Positions 22,524 through 34,099 are shown, numbered from the stretch's first letter. The stretch is DNA of 36,626 nucleotides from Jaapia argillacea MUCL 33604 (GCA_000697665.1 KL197734.1:118757-155382), one strand, 5' to 3'. Notes: generated by a model from the sequence alone, not told the origin. Translations and numbers: made by a program.

Positions 22524-23646
22524 CGCAGACAGTCAGGGAGAATGGCTGAGGGTGCTTGAGTTTGGCGATGGCGAAAGTGGCTACCCTTGTGGACTGCGCA
22601 TGGATTGCTGCATGGCTCTGTACGGCGTGTCGAATTTAGGGCACTGTCGGATGCTAATGAGAAGTCGTGGGCGCTGCCTCACCTTTCACGCGGGCCGATT
22701 CCGCTGATTACCTTCACCCATGCAGGTAGAAACCAGTCTACAGGGATGAATAAGGAATAGCGCATTGTCCCCATTTGAGTTTAACAACAGCGAAACCCTC
22801 GAACCTTGAAAACACGATACTCCATTTGACGAGAGCATGGGGACAGCCTGGAACTTGCTGCCCAGCGATCCGGTAACAGATTATCGCCGAGCGCCCAAGT
22901 TCAACACGCATTAGCTCCGCTTCTGACCCATCTGCTGGGTGGTGGATGGTTCATCGAGTTGGATAGGCTCCTATGTATATCCACAGAGGACGCGACGGAG
23001 ACTAGGTGGTTCAAAAAGGCGATGCGAGTTCAGCCATCAGTGAGCGCTTGAGCATGGAGGGTATCAGTGGAGAACAGGTGACTTGTGTTGATGGTGGGAG
23101 GCGATGCACCGCCTCATCAGACTTTGTGTCAGTCTGAGAAGGTAGCCTACACAATCACGCCTCCTGAAGGCCTGCAGCTCGATTGAGTGCTCGGTGATGA
23201 ATCCGATGGAGATCAGATAGACTGCAGAAGGAGTTGAGGAGCGAAAATCTGATGCCCACGTTGAGAGTCAATTTGGGGTTGGTTAGAAGGCCGTACCACG
23301 GTCTACCTCGATGATTGGAGTGAAATTCCTCGACACTCACGAACCCATGGAGAATTCACCAGGCTGATATGGCATTTGTATAATTACGCATCATACTATA
23401 TAGACGACAAAGGAACGGTTAGTATCAAGTCCTAAGACTATTATCAATGAATGTGGTTCAATGCGATGTGCAGAGGGGAAAAAAAGACGACAAAAAATAC
23501 AGAGAAAGAAACCCCAAAACATTAGGAGAAAAATATTACTTTGTGCAGCACAAGGCTCCAGTCATACACGAACCCCCGTCCGAAAATTGAAAAACTCCAT
23601 CCAAAGCAAAGAGTGAAAACAATGCGACGACAACACGTTTGAAGTG
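22524..23646. other. Upstream region of copy C and 3' flank of the BTB/CAP-Gly gene
   Basis: No frame longer than about 60 codons. The first 170 bp next to copy C include its conserved box (22677-22685). The part from 23380 to 23640 is A-rich with runs such as ggggaaaaaaag and is probably the 3' untranslated region of the BTB/CAP-Gly gene, which ends at 23647 on the same strand. No RNA gene was seen. Confidence 0.5.
22677..22685 (-). promoter_or_regulatory. AGGTGAGG box upstream of copy C
   Basis: The minus strand reads AAGGTGAGG followed within a few bases by GCGCCCA. Copy A has CAGGTGAGG followed by GCGCCCA at 8470. The distance to the ATG is about 155 bp here and 168 bp in A. Only this short core is shared with C, so chance is possible. 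Confidence 0.35.
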
Positions 23647-26600
23647 TTATAGGTCCGAACCTACAGCATCCACAACGTAGAGGACTTGCTGAGGCCTAAC
23701 AAACAGACCACGAGATTCGAGGTTGGACGCATCGGACATGGCGGGAGAAACGCTCCTCAATCTCTTGACTCTATCCACATTCAACTGGTCCCCATCCCTC
23801 TTCACACCTCTATCCCTGACCTGACCACTAGGGAAATTAAACCTCCTTCGCTTGACGACTCGATCATCCCCATAATCCCACTCGGACCCAGCAGACCCAA
23901 GCTCGAAATACCGGATCCCACCCCAAGAGCCATCATTCCATTGCCGACCATGAAGTTTCTCATCCGTCCAACTATCATCCACCGGTACTTCCACACCAAC
24001 CCACGGACCCAACTCTCCCTCCACTTCCCCAATATACCTCGCATACGCCCTGAACCTCGCTCGTTTGGAAGAAATAATGCATGGTATACCAATATCCAAC
24101 GTAACGCCTTTCGGTTCCAGAACCAAAGTGGCTTTCTTCAAAGGGGATGGCTGGCGGGATTCAGGTCGTTGTAACGACTCGGGAGGTATTCGTGGAGAGT
24201 CGTGTTTATCGCTCGCAACCGTCGATTCGGTAATAGTGTCGGCCGATCCCTTCCTCTTCAAAGCAGCGACCGTGACGGTACTGCTCGATGACGCAGTACT
24301 ATCCTTCTTGTCATGCGACACTACCCCCCTCACCGCACTCTTTCCTTTCGCACCAACAACACCCGATCGAACACTAACTTGATCCGAAACCGAAGCCTTG
24401 GACGAACGATCAGGAGCAGGACCCGTACTCTTCTCGTTCGACCCACCCCTCCTCACCACATTCCTCTTGCTCGACGCCGAAGCCGACGCAGACGCAGACG
24501 CACCAGACGAAACACTCCTAACCGAAACCATACTCGGCGATTTCAAACTCGGCGCCGACAACTTCGTTTGATCCACAGGCGAAACCGCAGGCCTCTTCTT
24601 ACTCGCCCCAACCGACACGGCCGAAGTCGTAGACCCAACAGAAGGTCTTCTAGGCCTAACAACTTTCGGCACACTAGGAGCAGGAGCAGGCGTCGTCTTT
24701 GAATTCGTCTTGGCACTAGCGGTAGACACTGACGAAGCAGTCGATATCCTCCTCACACGCGCACCGAGCGAAAGACCAGATTGTCTATCCGGTGTGGTCA
24801 GACTAGATTGTCTATCCGGTGTGGTTAAACTAGATTGTCTTTCGGGTGCGGTTTTGAAAGTGGTAGAAGCATCGCTAGTGACGGACAGTGTCGAAGCACG
24901 GTTGGTAGATGTCGGACGAGGAGTATGAGCAGGAGGAGGTCGTAAAGTCGAAGGACCAGCCGGAGAAGTCTTGCGAACTGTAGAAGCTTTCGATTTAACA
25001 GAGGCTGCGAGCGATTTCGGTCGATCGGAGGAATCTCCCAAAGCACCTTTGCGTCTACCATGTACGCTTGAAAGACTCGGTTGAGGTGAGATGGCTCCTC
25101 GAAGTCTGGGAGACGTCGCTCCATGAGGTCGGGGAGAGATAGCTCCACGAGGTCTGGGCGAAATAGCCCCGTGAGGTCGATGCGAAGTTGCCGTCCCATT
25201 ATGCCCTGTAGCACTATCCCCATTCTCCCTCGGGACATCCGGCCTATCCTCATCATCCCCCTCATCACCCCGCTCATCACCCCCACCCCCACCAACCTCA
25301 TCAACCTCCACCAAACTCTCCCTCGCATCCCACAAATTCAAACTCCCACTCTCACTATCCACAAAACTCCCCGCAGGCGTCAACTTCGAATCCGGTCTCA
25401 ACCCACCAACAACCATACCTCCCAAACTCGACGAACTAGTTTGACTAGCAAGGTTCATCACTCTAAGCGGTCTAGGCGTCGTCCTGGAAGCGGAGGAGGT
25501 AGTAGTCGACATGGACATCTTGCTGGGTGAAGGAGACAATGCGTTCCTCCCTCCTCCTCCACTACCACCACCGACAACGACGCTCTTCGCGAGAGAAGTC
25601 GTACTCTTTGACGACGCCCCCATCCCACTCCTGATACTAGCTCCACCCCCAAACCTATCCTTTGGCGTGGGCAATTTCGTCTTTCCACGCTGGGTATGCC
25701 CGGTTTGAGCGGTTTGAGTCGTTCGGAAGGAATAAGCAGAGGCGGTATCGGTATCGTTTGTTAGGACTGGTCGGAGACCTGATCGAGTGGGTGTTCCACG
25801 GGAAGGACCGGTTGGGGGTGTTAGAAGATCTTCAACTGATACCTCAATTTCTAGAGGCGGATGTTAGATCGAATGATAAGAGAGGAGGAATACTCACCAT
25901 GACTAATCTCCTTCAATGACCAGCCCTCCAACGAATCAAACCCACCCTCTGCTCTTACCCCCATCCACCTCTTCCTCAACCATCTCAACACGTCCATCCG
26001 AGTCTCTTCCACCAAAGTTCTGATGCTCGAATTAGAAGGCAAGAGTGTGAGCTCCGTTTCGGTTGGGTGGGGACGGAGGAGGATGGACGAGACGAGGGTC
26101 TGCAATGGAATGTTAGTGTGAGGAGAAGGGAGGGAAGGAAAGACGACGCACTTGGTAAACAACAGCAGCATTCTTCTCGTTCAACCCCCTCCTGACGGAA
26201 TCCATAACCCAACTGACCCGCTCCCCATCTCCAAACCCATCCCCACCAGCCTCCATCAACTCTTCCCAATCATCCACACCCTTGCCTCCTTCGCCCCTCT
26301 CCGCTCCTTGAACCTCTCCATCTTCATCTTCATCATCAAGCTGCGTGCCCTGCCCAATGCCAAACACAGCCTCGGCGTTATTACAAAGAACTTCATCGCA
26401 GCCCTTCCTAACCACGGCCACACCTTCCCTAACGCTCTCCCCCCAAACATCAACTATACCTTCCAACCTAGCCAACGCTCTCTCGCTAGCCCACAAGATA
26501 GGAAGGACGTTGATGGGAGTGGTGCGTTTGCCCACACCCTTGACCAATCCATCCCGCACGCGTTTATCCAACCTGCCAAACTCGGGTGTAGTCCAACCCT

Positions 26601-28024
26601 CACCAAACAACCCAACCAACGCCCTCCGCGCTCCCCGTTCGAGATGAGGGTTCTGAACATCAGGAGCCAAAGCAAACTCCAACACCCTGGGCACGCGCCT
26701 GGAACATTGTCTGCATCTACACCCTCCGACACCCCATTTCCCTCCAATGACTCGTTCATATTCGACGAATTCGAGAAAGGCGTGGAAGAGGCCGTGACAC
26801 ATTTCAGTGACGACGCGACCTTGGACTTCGTCGTATAAGCTTTGCATTTCGAGAAAGGTTGCTGCGCGCATGACTGCAAAGGCGGTGTCGAGGTCGTAGG
26901 TGCGGTGGCTGAACACCAATGTACCGGCGTAGATGTAACCTAGCGTGAAAAAGACGGATGCCGGTGTAAAGGGTGGAGACGGGAGGTTGATGGTGAGTGG
27001 TTCGTTGGGCGCGTTGTTGTATGCAGAGGACAAAGCGTGGAGAGTTGATTTATGAGGAGAAAGGGAGGTTGGGTTCCAGTGAGGGGAGAGGAGGCGGGTA
27101 TGGAAGTAGGGAGAACGGGAGACGAGGATGAAACGATGTGATGAGAATATGGCGGTTGCGCTTTCCTTTTCCCGTTCACCGCCTGCGCTGAGATGGGAGT
27201 GGTGTGAAGAGTGAAAGTTCCCTTCGAGGGTGATGCGGACGTCGGAGTAGAGGCGAGAACGCCACATGAATACGAGATCTTTGCGGAGCTTGTCTATACG
27301 AGTCTCTTCGCCGTCGCCGTCTTCGGAGGGAACTTCTGTAGAATCAAAGAGGAATTCGAAAGCTTGACCGAGACCTTTGCCGGTGTAGAGGTATTCGAGC
27401 TCGTTGGAGAAGAGGGTTGGGTTGATGAAGGTGGGGATACGCATGAGACCACCTGCGTTTGTGAGGGTGTTGGTTGTGGATGGAACGGGGCTTTGACTCC
27501 TGTAGCCATTCTGGTTCTGGTGCTGGGAGTAGTGGGAAGGCGAGGGCGAGCGAGAGGGTGAGGGAAAGTCAACGCCGAGAGAGAGGGAGAGAGAGAGGGA
27601 GGACTGCTGGGCGGGGTGCTGTGGAGTCGGGGAGGATGAGGACGAGTATGGTGTGGGCGTGGGGGATGCAACTGGCGGAGGTTTGAAGGAAAAGTAACGG
27701 GCTTGGAACGACGGCGGTGCGCGTGCGTAGACGACAGCTGTAGCAACTATTGTCAGATCCAAGCTCGGATCAAAGACATCAAGACATACCCTTGTGACCC
27801 CAAACCTCGTCGGCTCTGTCTACACTGTCCTCATCATTATGTAGTTCCCACACAACGTCCGGAAATCTGTCCTTGGCGTGGTTGAACAGACTCTGTAAGT
27901 CCTCCTGCCATGTTTTTGTACTCTTGATCAACGCATCGTGCAACGACGGAGGCTGCTCCACGCTTCCGCTGCTGTTCGTTGTCCCTAGTCCATTCGGCGC
28001 TGCTACTGCTGGCGGTGGCGCCAT
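23647..28024 (-). CDS. BTB/POZ protein with C-terminal CAP-Gly-like domain
   Basis: What looks like two genes joins into one: exons 28024-27790, 27737-26152, 26099-25898 and 25850-23647 close in frame at 1,408 residues, with short canonical introns of 52, 52 and 47 nt. Residues about 50-190 contain BTB-like halves (VVWELHNDEDS, then GHKAVVYARAPPSFQARYF, later ELEYLYTGKG). A second BTB follows: LYSDVRITLEG, SSHRFILVSRSPYF, TLGYIYAGTLVF and AATFLEMQSLYDEV. A helical, partly acidic region leads to MDVLRWLRKRW. The middle (about 700-1240) is a disordered Ser/Pro/Lys/Arg-rich linker with two internal repeats. The last ~155 residues contain WVGVEVPVDDSW, GRQWNDGSWGGIRYFELG and, after an insertion, GLFVRPQQVLYV. 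These are the landmarks of a CAP-Gly domain, whose GKNDG motif binds tubulin or EEY/F tails; here the motif is altered. Likely a microtubule-linked adaptor, possibly with Cullin-3 binding through BTB. The only in-frame ATG near the start is at 28024. Confidence 0.85.
24778..24858 (-). repeat. Three 27-bp tandem repeats inside the BTB/CAP-Gly gene
   Basis: Three units of 27 bp (24778-24804, 24805-24831, 24832-24858) encode the nine-residue unit DRQSSLTTP and variants in the disordered linker. Units 1 and 2 differ at only a few bases; the third is more diverged. A separate set of SPRPHGAI-type units lies at about 25085-25200. Confidence 0.8.
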
Positions 28025-29011
28025 CAGAAAGAAACGAAACAAAAGAGTGAGGCAAGGGTATCCAGTGGGAGTCGTAACTCCAAAACACGAGGCACTCCTT
28101 CCCCTTATTATTCCTTTATTATTGATCCGACAACATTTCTCGATTAACTCATGTCACGTGATAAACCTTAACCCTATTTCTCCCCAACGCCCCAGCTTGT
28201 CACCGCACGGGAGGCGGTCTCTTACCATGTTGTTGACTGCGGACAAGACAGCGCCCGCGCGCAGTGATCAATTAACGGATCTCATTTTGCCTTAATCGTT
28301 CTGTCCATCGCTAGGAGCAAATTTTGCATGCTGCTGATTATCGATTATCATGTACCTCTCCCTTGTGTTACACCTTCTACACTGAAAAAGGTGAGGTCGG
28401 TCTCGTTTGTGCTGAAGGTACGAGACGTTGATAGCGCATCCGCAAAACCGACAGGACTCGTAAAAACCGCCGTCCCTCGCCTCAATAGTGAACATCACGG
28501 CGCATCGAAACCGAGCAAATCTGAAGGCCAGACGAGACTTATGCGCCAGAGCGGGTAGTCTGGATACAGACATCATCCCTCTATCCTCGACTTTACTGTC
28601 TTCTCATTGCTCAGCGGTCGAGTACCGCGGCGTTACCCCCGTCCTCTACCTATAACTTCGCTACTCGTATTTTATTCGCACAACTGCCGGAAGAAATACA
28701 ATTGGGATGTCCCGGTTCTGCCAATTCCACAGTAAACCTCTCTCATCCTGAGGTGATACATAACAAATGGAAGATACAACGGCATACCAGAATGTCTTCG
28801 AGAACCTGCCCCCTTCATAATACAGGATTCACTGACAAGCCCCCTACCATCGAAATCCGCCTAAATCGACCATCCGGGATCGACCAGCGATGCCACTCGT
28901 AGCGGCACCAAGTCATCGTATGCTCAACACAATTCAGGACGCTTCTTCGAATCACCTATGAGTTTCTTCAAGCTGGCGAGAACGTAAAATCAGAGATCGA
29001 ATGTGAAAATA
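28025..29011. other. Intergenic interval between the BTB/CAP-Gly gene and copy D
   Basis: The interval contains the promoter region of the BTB/CAP-Gly gene and the 3' flank of copy D. The only candidate is the small Cys-pair reading frame at 28292-28576, listed separately. Nothing else is supported. Confidence 0.5.
28292..28576 (-). CDS. Possible small zinc-ribbon-like protein
   Basis: A 94-codon frame with an ATG start. It contains CRFCGC and, about 20 residues later, CRRC, separated by a basic-aromatic segment (YLQHKRDRPHLF). Two CxxC pairs at this spacing are the usual metal-binding pattern of a zinc ribbon. An overlapping plus-strand frame of similar length exists, and there is no second homologue in the window, so this may be a chance frame. 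It sits between the 3' end of copy D and the start of the BTB/CAP-Gly gene. Confidence 0.25.
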   Translation of the reverse strand: MMSVSRLPALAHKSRLAFRFARFRCAVMFTIEARDGGFYESCRFCGCAINVSYLQHKRDRPHLFQCRRCNTRERYMIIDNQQHAKFAPSDGQND

Positions 29012-31112
29012 TCAACCAATATGCCTCACCTCAATCGCACCCATAAACGGAGAGATTAATCTCTCCTGCGAGGCGCCCCGTACAAAAACCCTCCCCTGTT
29101 CTCGTATCCTCAAAGTAGACACCCCGTTCTCCTGAACGTACTCGATCGGAATCTCAGATACCCAAACCTCTTCCGGATCATCAGGTCTAGGAGGCCCAAT
29201 ATCAACCTTTCCACGAGAGGCAGCAATAAGGATGGAGATGGGGTTCGAGGGATCGAATCGAGGGAGTTTCCACTTCTCCCCTACGTATAACGCTGCGATG
29301 ACGAACATGGCCAAGGAAGTCAAGTTCACAATCGTCATGGGTAAGAGGAAGAAAACGTTGCGCCACGCCATATGCCACCCGATGATATTGTAGGCCACTT
29401 TGCCTGTGATATCGCGTAGGCACTTTGACGGTGCCGTCACATTGTCATGGGCGTTCTCAGGCCCAGAGTTGTAAAGGGCGTAGATGAGTCGACCGTAGGT
29501 CACCTAAGTTACGAGAACCAATTAGAGACAGGAGTGAGTGGAGGGGCGAGCATACCTCATATTCGAGAACCCCTTGTATCATGGCTTCAAGGATGCGCAG
29601 ATTCTGAACGTCACGGGTATATTGCTTAACACCAAAGTCTTTGATCCCGAACGTAATAACCGTTTCCGCAACGGAGTTGAGCTGCAACCACTGTGCACTC
29701 CACACAAGGTCACCCATGGCTCTTACAGCCGAATCGATGAGGAGGCGGCTCTGGTTATTGGGGGATGAAGAGGGTGAAGGGTGCGCGGAGAATAAGCCCG
29801 GTTGTGAGTTGTAGGTGACGTCGTACGTGGCATGATGAGCAGACGATAATTGACACGACACATTGCCGATCGAGTTGATGTAGTCTCCGTCACCACGGAA
29901 GTAAAGATTGTATGATCCACCAGAACTCGTAGAGGAGGCGTTGCAGGCCCAGTAACCCAAAACGTTGGGTATCATGATGAGGGATGGATAAGCCGAGGTA
30001 CCAAGACCAAGAATGTCATGGCCAGGCGGGCAAGCGGCGTCGATCCCTCGCACACCGTGGATTGTGGTACTATTGGCAAATGTGATGGGTGATTCGGAGT
30101 CGTAGACGCAAGATATGTTGCTCATGAAGCCCTGAAGAGTCGTGTTGTATTGGTAAGACAGGGCCGCGTCCAGGGTCTCGTCGGTCAACGGTGAGAATGA
30201 GATGGCGTTCAAAACGGATACCCCGTTTGGCCCACCGGGAAGTACTCCGCGTATGGGACCAGAAAACCGCACTCCTCCGAGCTGATTGAAGGTAACAGTA
30301 TTATTACTGCCAGGAACCGACGACAGAATCTGGGATTCGTCATCAATGTATTGACCATGATGTAAGGGTTTAAGACGTACATTACTGCGCCCGGATTCTA
30401 GGACATCGACCATCTGATTCTCCGCTGCGCAAGTAGTGAAGGAAGAGTTGCCATATTGCTGTCATATGTCATCAACCTCAGCTTTCGAAATGAAAATGAA
30501 AACACTCACAAGCCAATTACATTCGCTGGCGGGCGCGTTATTCTCGAACCAGTAGACACAATCGGGGTCCGATGACGTGAAGTCAAGCTCCTTGCCGGTG
30601 AGACCGGAATTTCGAGTGATGGGGTGAGGGGCCAACAAGGCGTTGAACCCGCTCAAGACGAGGAGTATTAGAACAAAGTACATGATCAATGCCACGCCAC
30701 ATTGAAGGCCTTGGGCGTTGGCGAGGATCCAGCTCCTGTTCGAGTATATCCATGGGAGGGCTTGGCTTGGCGATTTCGCAGCTGAAATAAACGAAAGCGT
30801 CCAGATGTTGGAATTCTTGCAACCAAGCCACTTGATCGCAAGTGTCCTGGCCGCTGATGAGAAGAAATACGAAACGAGCATGGCCAGGATATTCGATACG
30901 TTGGTCACGACCCAAGTCGTCTCGGTTGGGTGTTTGTTGACGATTGCCCCAGTTTGTGGGTTCATCGCTAGACCACCGTGTTTCGCTGCGACGACAGTGT
31001 AGAATATCCAAGGCCAAATGATAAGGATCACAATGGAAGAAAGCTCCAACAGATAGAGCCATGTGTTCCAATTCTCGAGGTCGTCTCGGTTGCTGTTGCG
31101 TCTCGCTGGCAT
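29012..31112 (-). CDS. Four-helix membrane protein, family copy D, ancestral ATG lost
   Basis: Exons 31112-30510, 30458-30381, 30329-29556 and 29503-29012 give 648 residues. It is the nearest relative of copy A throughout (NKHPTETTWVVTNVSNI, FNALLAPHPITR, the same 51-nt stop-free second intron at 30380-30330). Alignment to copy A shows that the codon matching A's ATG is ACG at 31205-31203. The frame stays open from there, but the first ATG is 31 codons later at 31112. Translation probably starts there and loses only the cytosolic N-terminus before helix 1, or uses the near-cognate ACG (679 residues). A usual TPGGLAM motif reads KHGGLAM. The tail is shorter than in A after the FDPSNPISILIAASRG signature. 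Copy D is divergent from pseudogene E. Function unknown. Confidence 0.8.
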
Positions 31113-32569
31113 AACGGGAGATTGATCGCGAATGGGGAGCGAGGAGAGGGTCTGGGAAGGGGAATATGGTTTGGTCTGTGGGCGGGGTGGTGGTAGGATC
31201 GACGTCGCTGTTGAACTTGAGATTAGCGTTGAACGCCTGGAGAAGGCTTGAGATGCCTACCGAGAGACGCTGAATGATGTGGCAGGAACTTGAAGGCAGC
31301 CCAGCCGTAGGCAGGGTATGGATCACAACGTATTTGAACTGTTGGTGATGCTGCGAAGCATTGCAGTTGAGCTCAGCCTCTCACCTGTGGGGCAGTGAGG
31401 CAAGCTCCGATTTCCATCTACTTGAAGCTTAGTTGGATCATGTCCGTCGAAATCTGAAGATCCCTAGTTGTGCGAGCGCCTAAAGGAGTCCGGACATGGC
31501 GAAACTGCGAGTGCGCATTTCCAGCGATTCGAGACGATAGGGGGCCGGCGAAGCTAACCTAAGCTCCGAATGATCACAATTGCGAAAATTTATGCTTGCA
31601 ACCTCGCTCCCAAGACTAGAGGTAGGATCGCTGTCGGGATACCTGTTCAAGTTCATTGGGATGAATTTGCGACGTCTAGCCAAACGCATGGAAAGCACTT
31701 TGAGGCTTGACCTCAAATTACTGCGGCCTTGACGGGCCAATACTTGACGTTGAGTCAGCGCGAATATTATTTGAAGCATGTGCGGCATACGGTAGTGACG
31801 GAAACCAGCGAAAACACAATAACTACATGTACAAAGTGACACCGCGCAAATGAGGCGCTCGGACCCTTCTCGAGCCTGGCACATGCAGAACCGAGTCTGC
31901 GGTGGAAGCTCAGTCACTAGCAGCACCTGATCGTTCCACATAGGATTACGGGCGCTCAAATCCTCCTCCTCGAGCTTCTACTTACATTTGGGGAATCGCA
32001 TTCTCCGGCGAAGGTGCTGAACTTTGGCGAAGCGCTCAGCAACCCTCGTATCTTGCCACTGGAGATAAGTCGGCCTTTTGGACTCATGTCTAGCACCTGG
32101 GGGAGTTGAGGCTTAAAGCGCCTTTCCATGAGGTATGTACCACGCCCTGCTTTGCATCATGCTTTACAGTGTATCCTAATGAAACGTGTCGGGGTAGTGA
32201 TTTTGTGCCTTCCCCGAGGCTCTCAGTACCTTTCTATGACCACGACCCTCGAGCCATTCTTCTTACTGATGGTCCATGGCGTTAGATCTCCCAGATATGT
32301 TCTAGTATTCTGAAGAGGCTGGTAATTCAGCAGCAGACCTCACCTGGCGCATGAACGAAGGGTGCAATCAACCATCTTGATGCACAGGACGTCCAAATTA
32401 CCCACGTACTTCATCCTAAACTATCCCTTCCGTCGGTTCCATGCGTTTTAGCATGTATAAGGTAAGTACCCTATCTTCTGTTATATTGTCCTGGGCCCAC
32501 CGCCTCTCCTCTCATTGGTCCGACCATCCCATCGAAACAACACCTTACAGCGGTCATCTTTTGTGTAGG
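31113..32569. other. Divergent upstream region between copies D and E
   Basis: This contains the former N-terminal codons of copy D (31203-31112), the conserved upstream block (31377-31511) and the upstream DNA of pseudogene E. A CCTCACCTG sequence at 32338-32346 resembles the A/D box in the opposite orientation. A minus-strand frame of 159 codons (31480-31959) overlaps the conserved block and lacks motifs, so I do not call it a gene. Confidence 0.45.
31377..31511 (-). promoter_or_regulatory. Conserved upstream block of family copy D
   Basis: Read on the minus strand, this 135-bp block aligns with 8354-8478 upstream of copy A. It shows CTCGCAGTTTCGCCATGTCCG, TTTAGGCGCTCG, GACATGATCCAAC, AGCTTCAAG, GATGGAA, CTTGCCTC and CACAGGTGAGAGG in the same order. 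Distal to the block, similarity drops off. D therefore kept its promoter even though its ATG changed to ACG. Confidence 0.6.
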
Positions 32570-34099
32570 ATGTCGAACGAACAACACCATCGACCCGGCC
32601 CCATTTTCACCCGACTTTCCAGAGCGTACCTCCCGCCCTAGATCCTACTCTCCACCCATGAGACCGCACAGTCCAAACTTGGGGAATGGAATAGTTAGGC
32701 CTATCTCATTCAACTCGCCGGCATCGTTGTAATGATCATTTGGCCATGGGTATTCTTCGCGCTGGCCATCACATCCCCTGGTGGTCTTGCAATGAACCCC
32801 ACCCTCGGGTCTATTGTCAGCGATAACCCTAGCGACACGACTTGGGTTGTATCCACCTTGACCAATATGCTGACCATGTTGGTCTCATATCTCTTCTCAT
32901 CAGCAGTCAGGACACTTGCCATCAAGTGGCTTGGCTCCAGACGGTCGAACATCTGGACCCTCACATTTTTCTCCGCCGCACAATCTCCTTCCCAGACGCT
33001 TCCATGGTTGTACACAAACCGCATATGGCTCATTACCCATCCGGAGAGGTTTCAGCATGCTTTCGTGCTCGTCTCCTATTTCATTCTGTTCTTGCTCGTC
33101 CTGAGTGGTTTCAATGCCTTGTTGACGCCCCATCAAATCCTCAAAACTGCAGAATTATCGGGAGTGAACTCGACTTCACGTCAACCGACCCCGACTGCTT
33201 TTTTTGGTTTGAGAACAACGCACCGCCGGATGAATGCAATTGGTTGGTGCGTATTTGTGTTCTTCACTTTTCCTCGCCTTATAATGGCTGATGTTGAGAA
33301 CGATGTCAGTCATTCAATGGCCAGCAGTTCACTACGTGTCTAGATCAAGAGCTGATCGACGTGTTGGGATTGGCGCGTAGTTATGTGAGCCAAACAGACC
33401 AATATCCTCATGTTTCACAGCTGATCACTTCCTCAGGTTTCAAATCTGGTTTTAACTCCCATTAATTACAGCCCCAACACTATCACTTTGAATGCGCTTG
33501 GTGGGCTGGTTTTCGCTGACCCACTCAGGGGAGTGCTTCCCGGTGGCTAGATGGTGTACCCGCTTTGGACAATTTAGCGATCCAGACGGTGGCGGGGGTG
33601 GATGCCATCGGCTCCTCTCTGCCTTACCAATATACAGTTGGTCTTCAAGGTTTTGCGGACGCCGTGTCTTGCGCCTACGACACGCAATGTTCAATCGAGT
33701 CCGTCAATAGTACAGCCTTCAACAGAGTGCGGGGTATCCAAGGCACATGTCCTCTGGGAAACGATATCTTGAGCGGCCCATCATATCCTGCCTTTCTAGC
33801 CTCCCCCAACTATTTGGGCTTCTACGCCTGTAACACCTCTGCCATGGACGCGAGTGCATCACATTATGTATACTTTCGCGGAGACGGAAACTACAACGAA
33901 AGGAATGTGAATTGTCATTTACCCATAGATCAGGCTGTGTACGACGATCGGTATGACTCGGCGTATCTCAACCAGCTCCTCCTTTTCGTCATCGCCTCCC
34001 AACACCCATGGCTTTTTCGACGCCGCGGTACAGGCCATCGGCGACTTAGTATGGGATTCACAATAGTTGACGTCCGACCTAGCGGCAGAGTCCATTGTG
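32570..34099 (+). pseudogene. Truncated pseudogene of the four-helix membrane family, copy E
   Basis: Homology to copies A-D runs from the ATG at 32570 to 34099. It includes KLGEWN, all three N-terminal helices (WPWVFFALAITSPGGLAMN, SSAVRTLAIKWLGS, FNALLTPHQI) and most of the ectodomain (GTCPLGND, YLGFYACNTS, YFRGDGNYNE). Lesions: an in-frame TAG at 32639; a TAG at 32696-32698 where the family has the second Trp of WNTW; a frame shift near 33160 before SELDFTSTDPDC; a frame shift in GVLPGG near 33547; another near 33960; and a TAG at 34064-34066 where the family has Trp in SQWLEF. Homology stops abruptly after AESIV, before helix 4 and the cytosolic tail. AT-rich repetitive DNA follows immediately. 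No functional product is expected. Confidence 0.85.

Noticed and set aside
24313-24702. An Arg-rich plus-strand frame of 129 codons
   Set aside because: It is the antisense shadow of the Ser/Ala-rich linker of the BTB/CAP-Gly gene; Arg-rich content is the expected complement of that codon usage.
23647-27762. Two separate minus-strand genes, one CAP-Gly-like and one BTB
   Set aside because: The frame is open upstream of 25674 to a canonical acceptor at 25851, and the exon 26099-25898 joins both sides in phase, so a single gene is better supported.
28328-28558. A plus-strand 76-codon frame overlapping the zinc-ribbon-like frame
   Set aside because: It has no motif. The minus-strand frame at least has two CxxC pairs, although that too is weak.
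30583-31326. A 247-codon alternate frame overlapping exon 1 of copy D, with similar frames in A (8910-9242), C (22045-22386) and E (32842-33291)
   Set aside because: It looks conserved only because the underlying DNA is conserved and the codon bias keeps this frame open. The true frame has helices, matching exon borders and family motifs.
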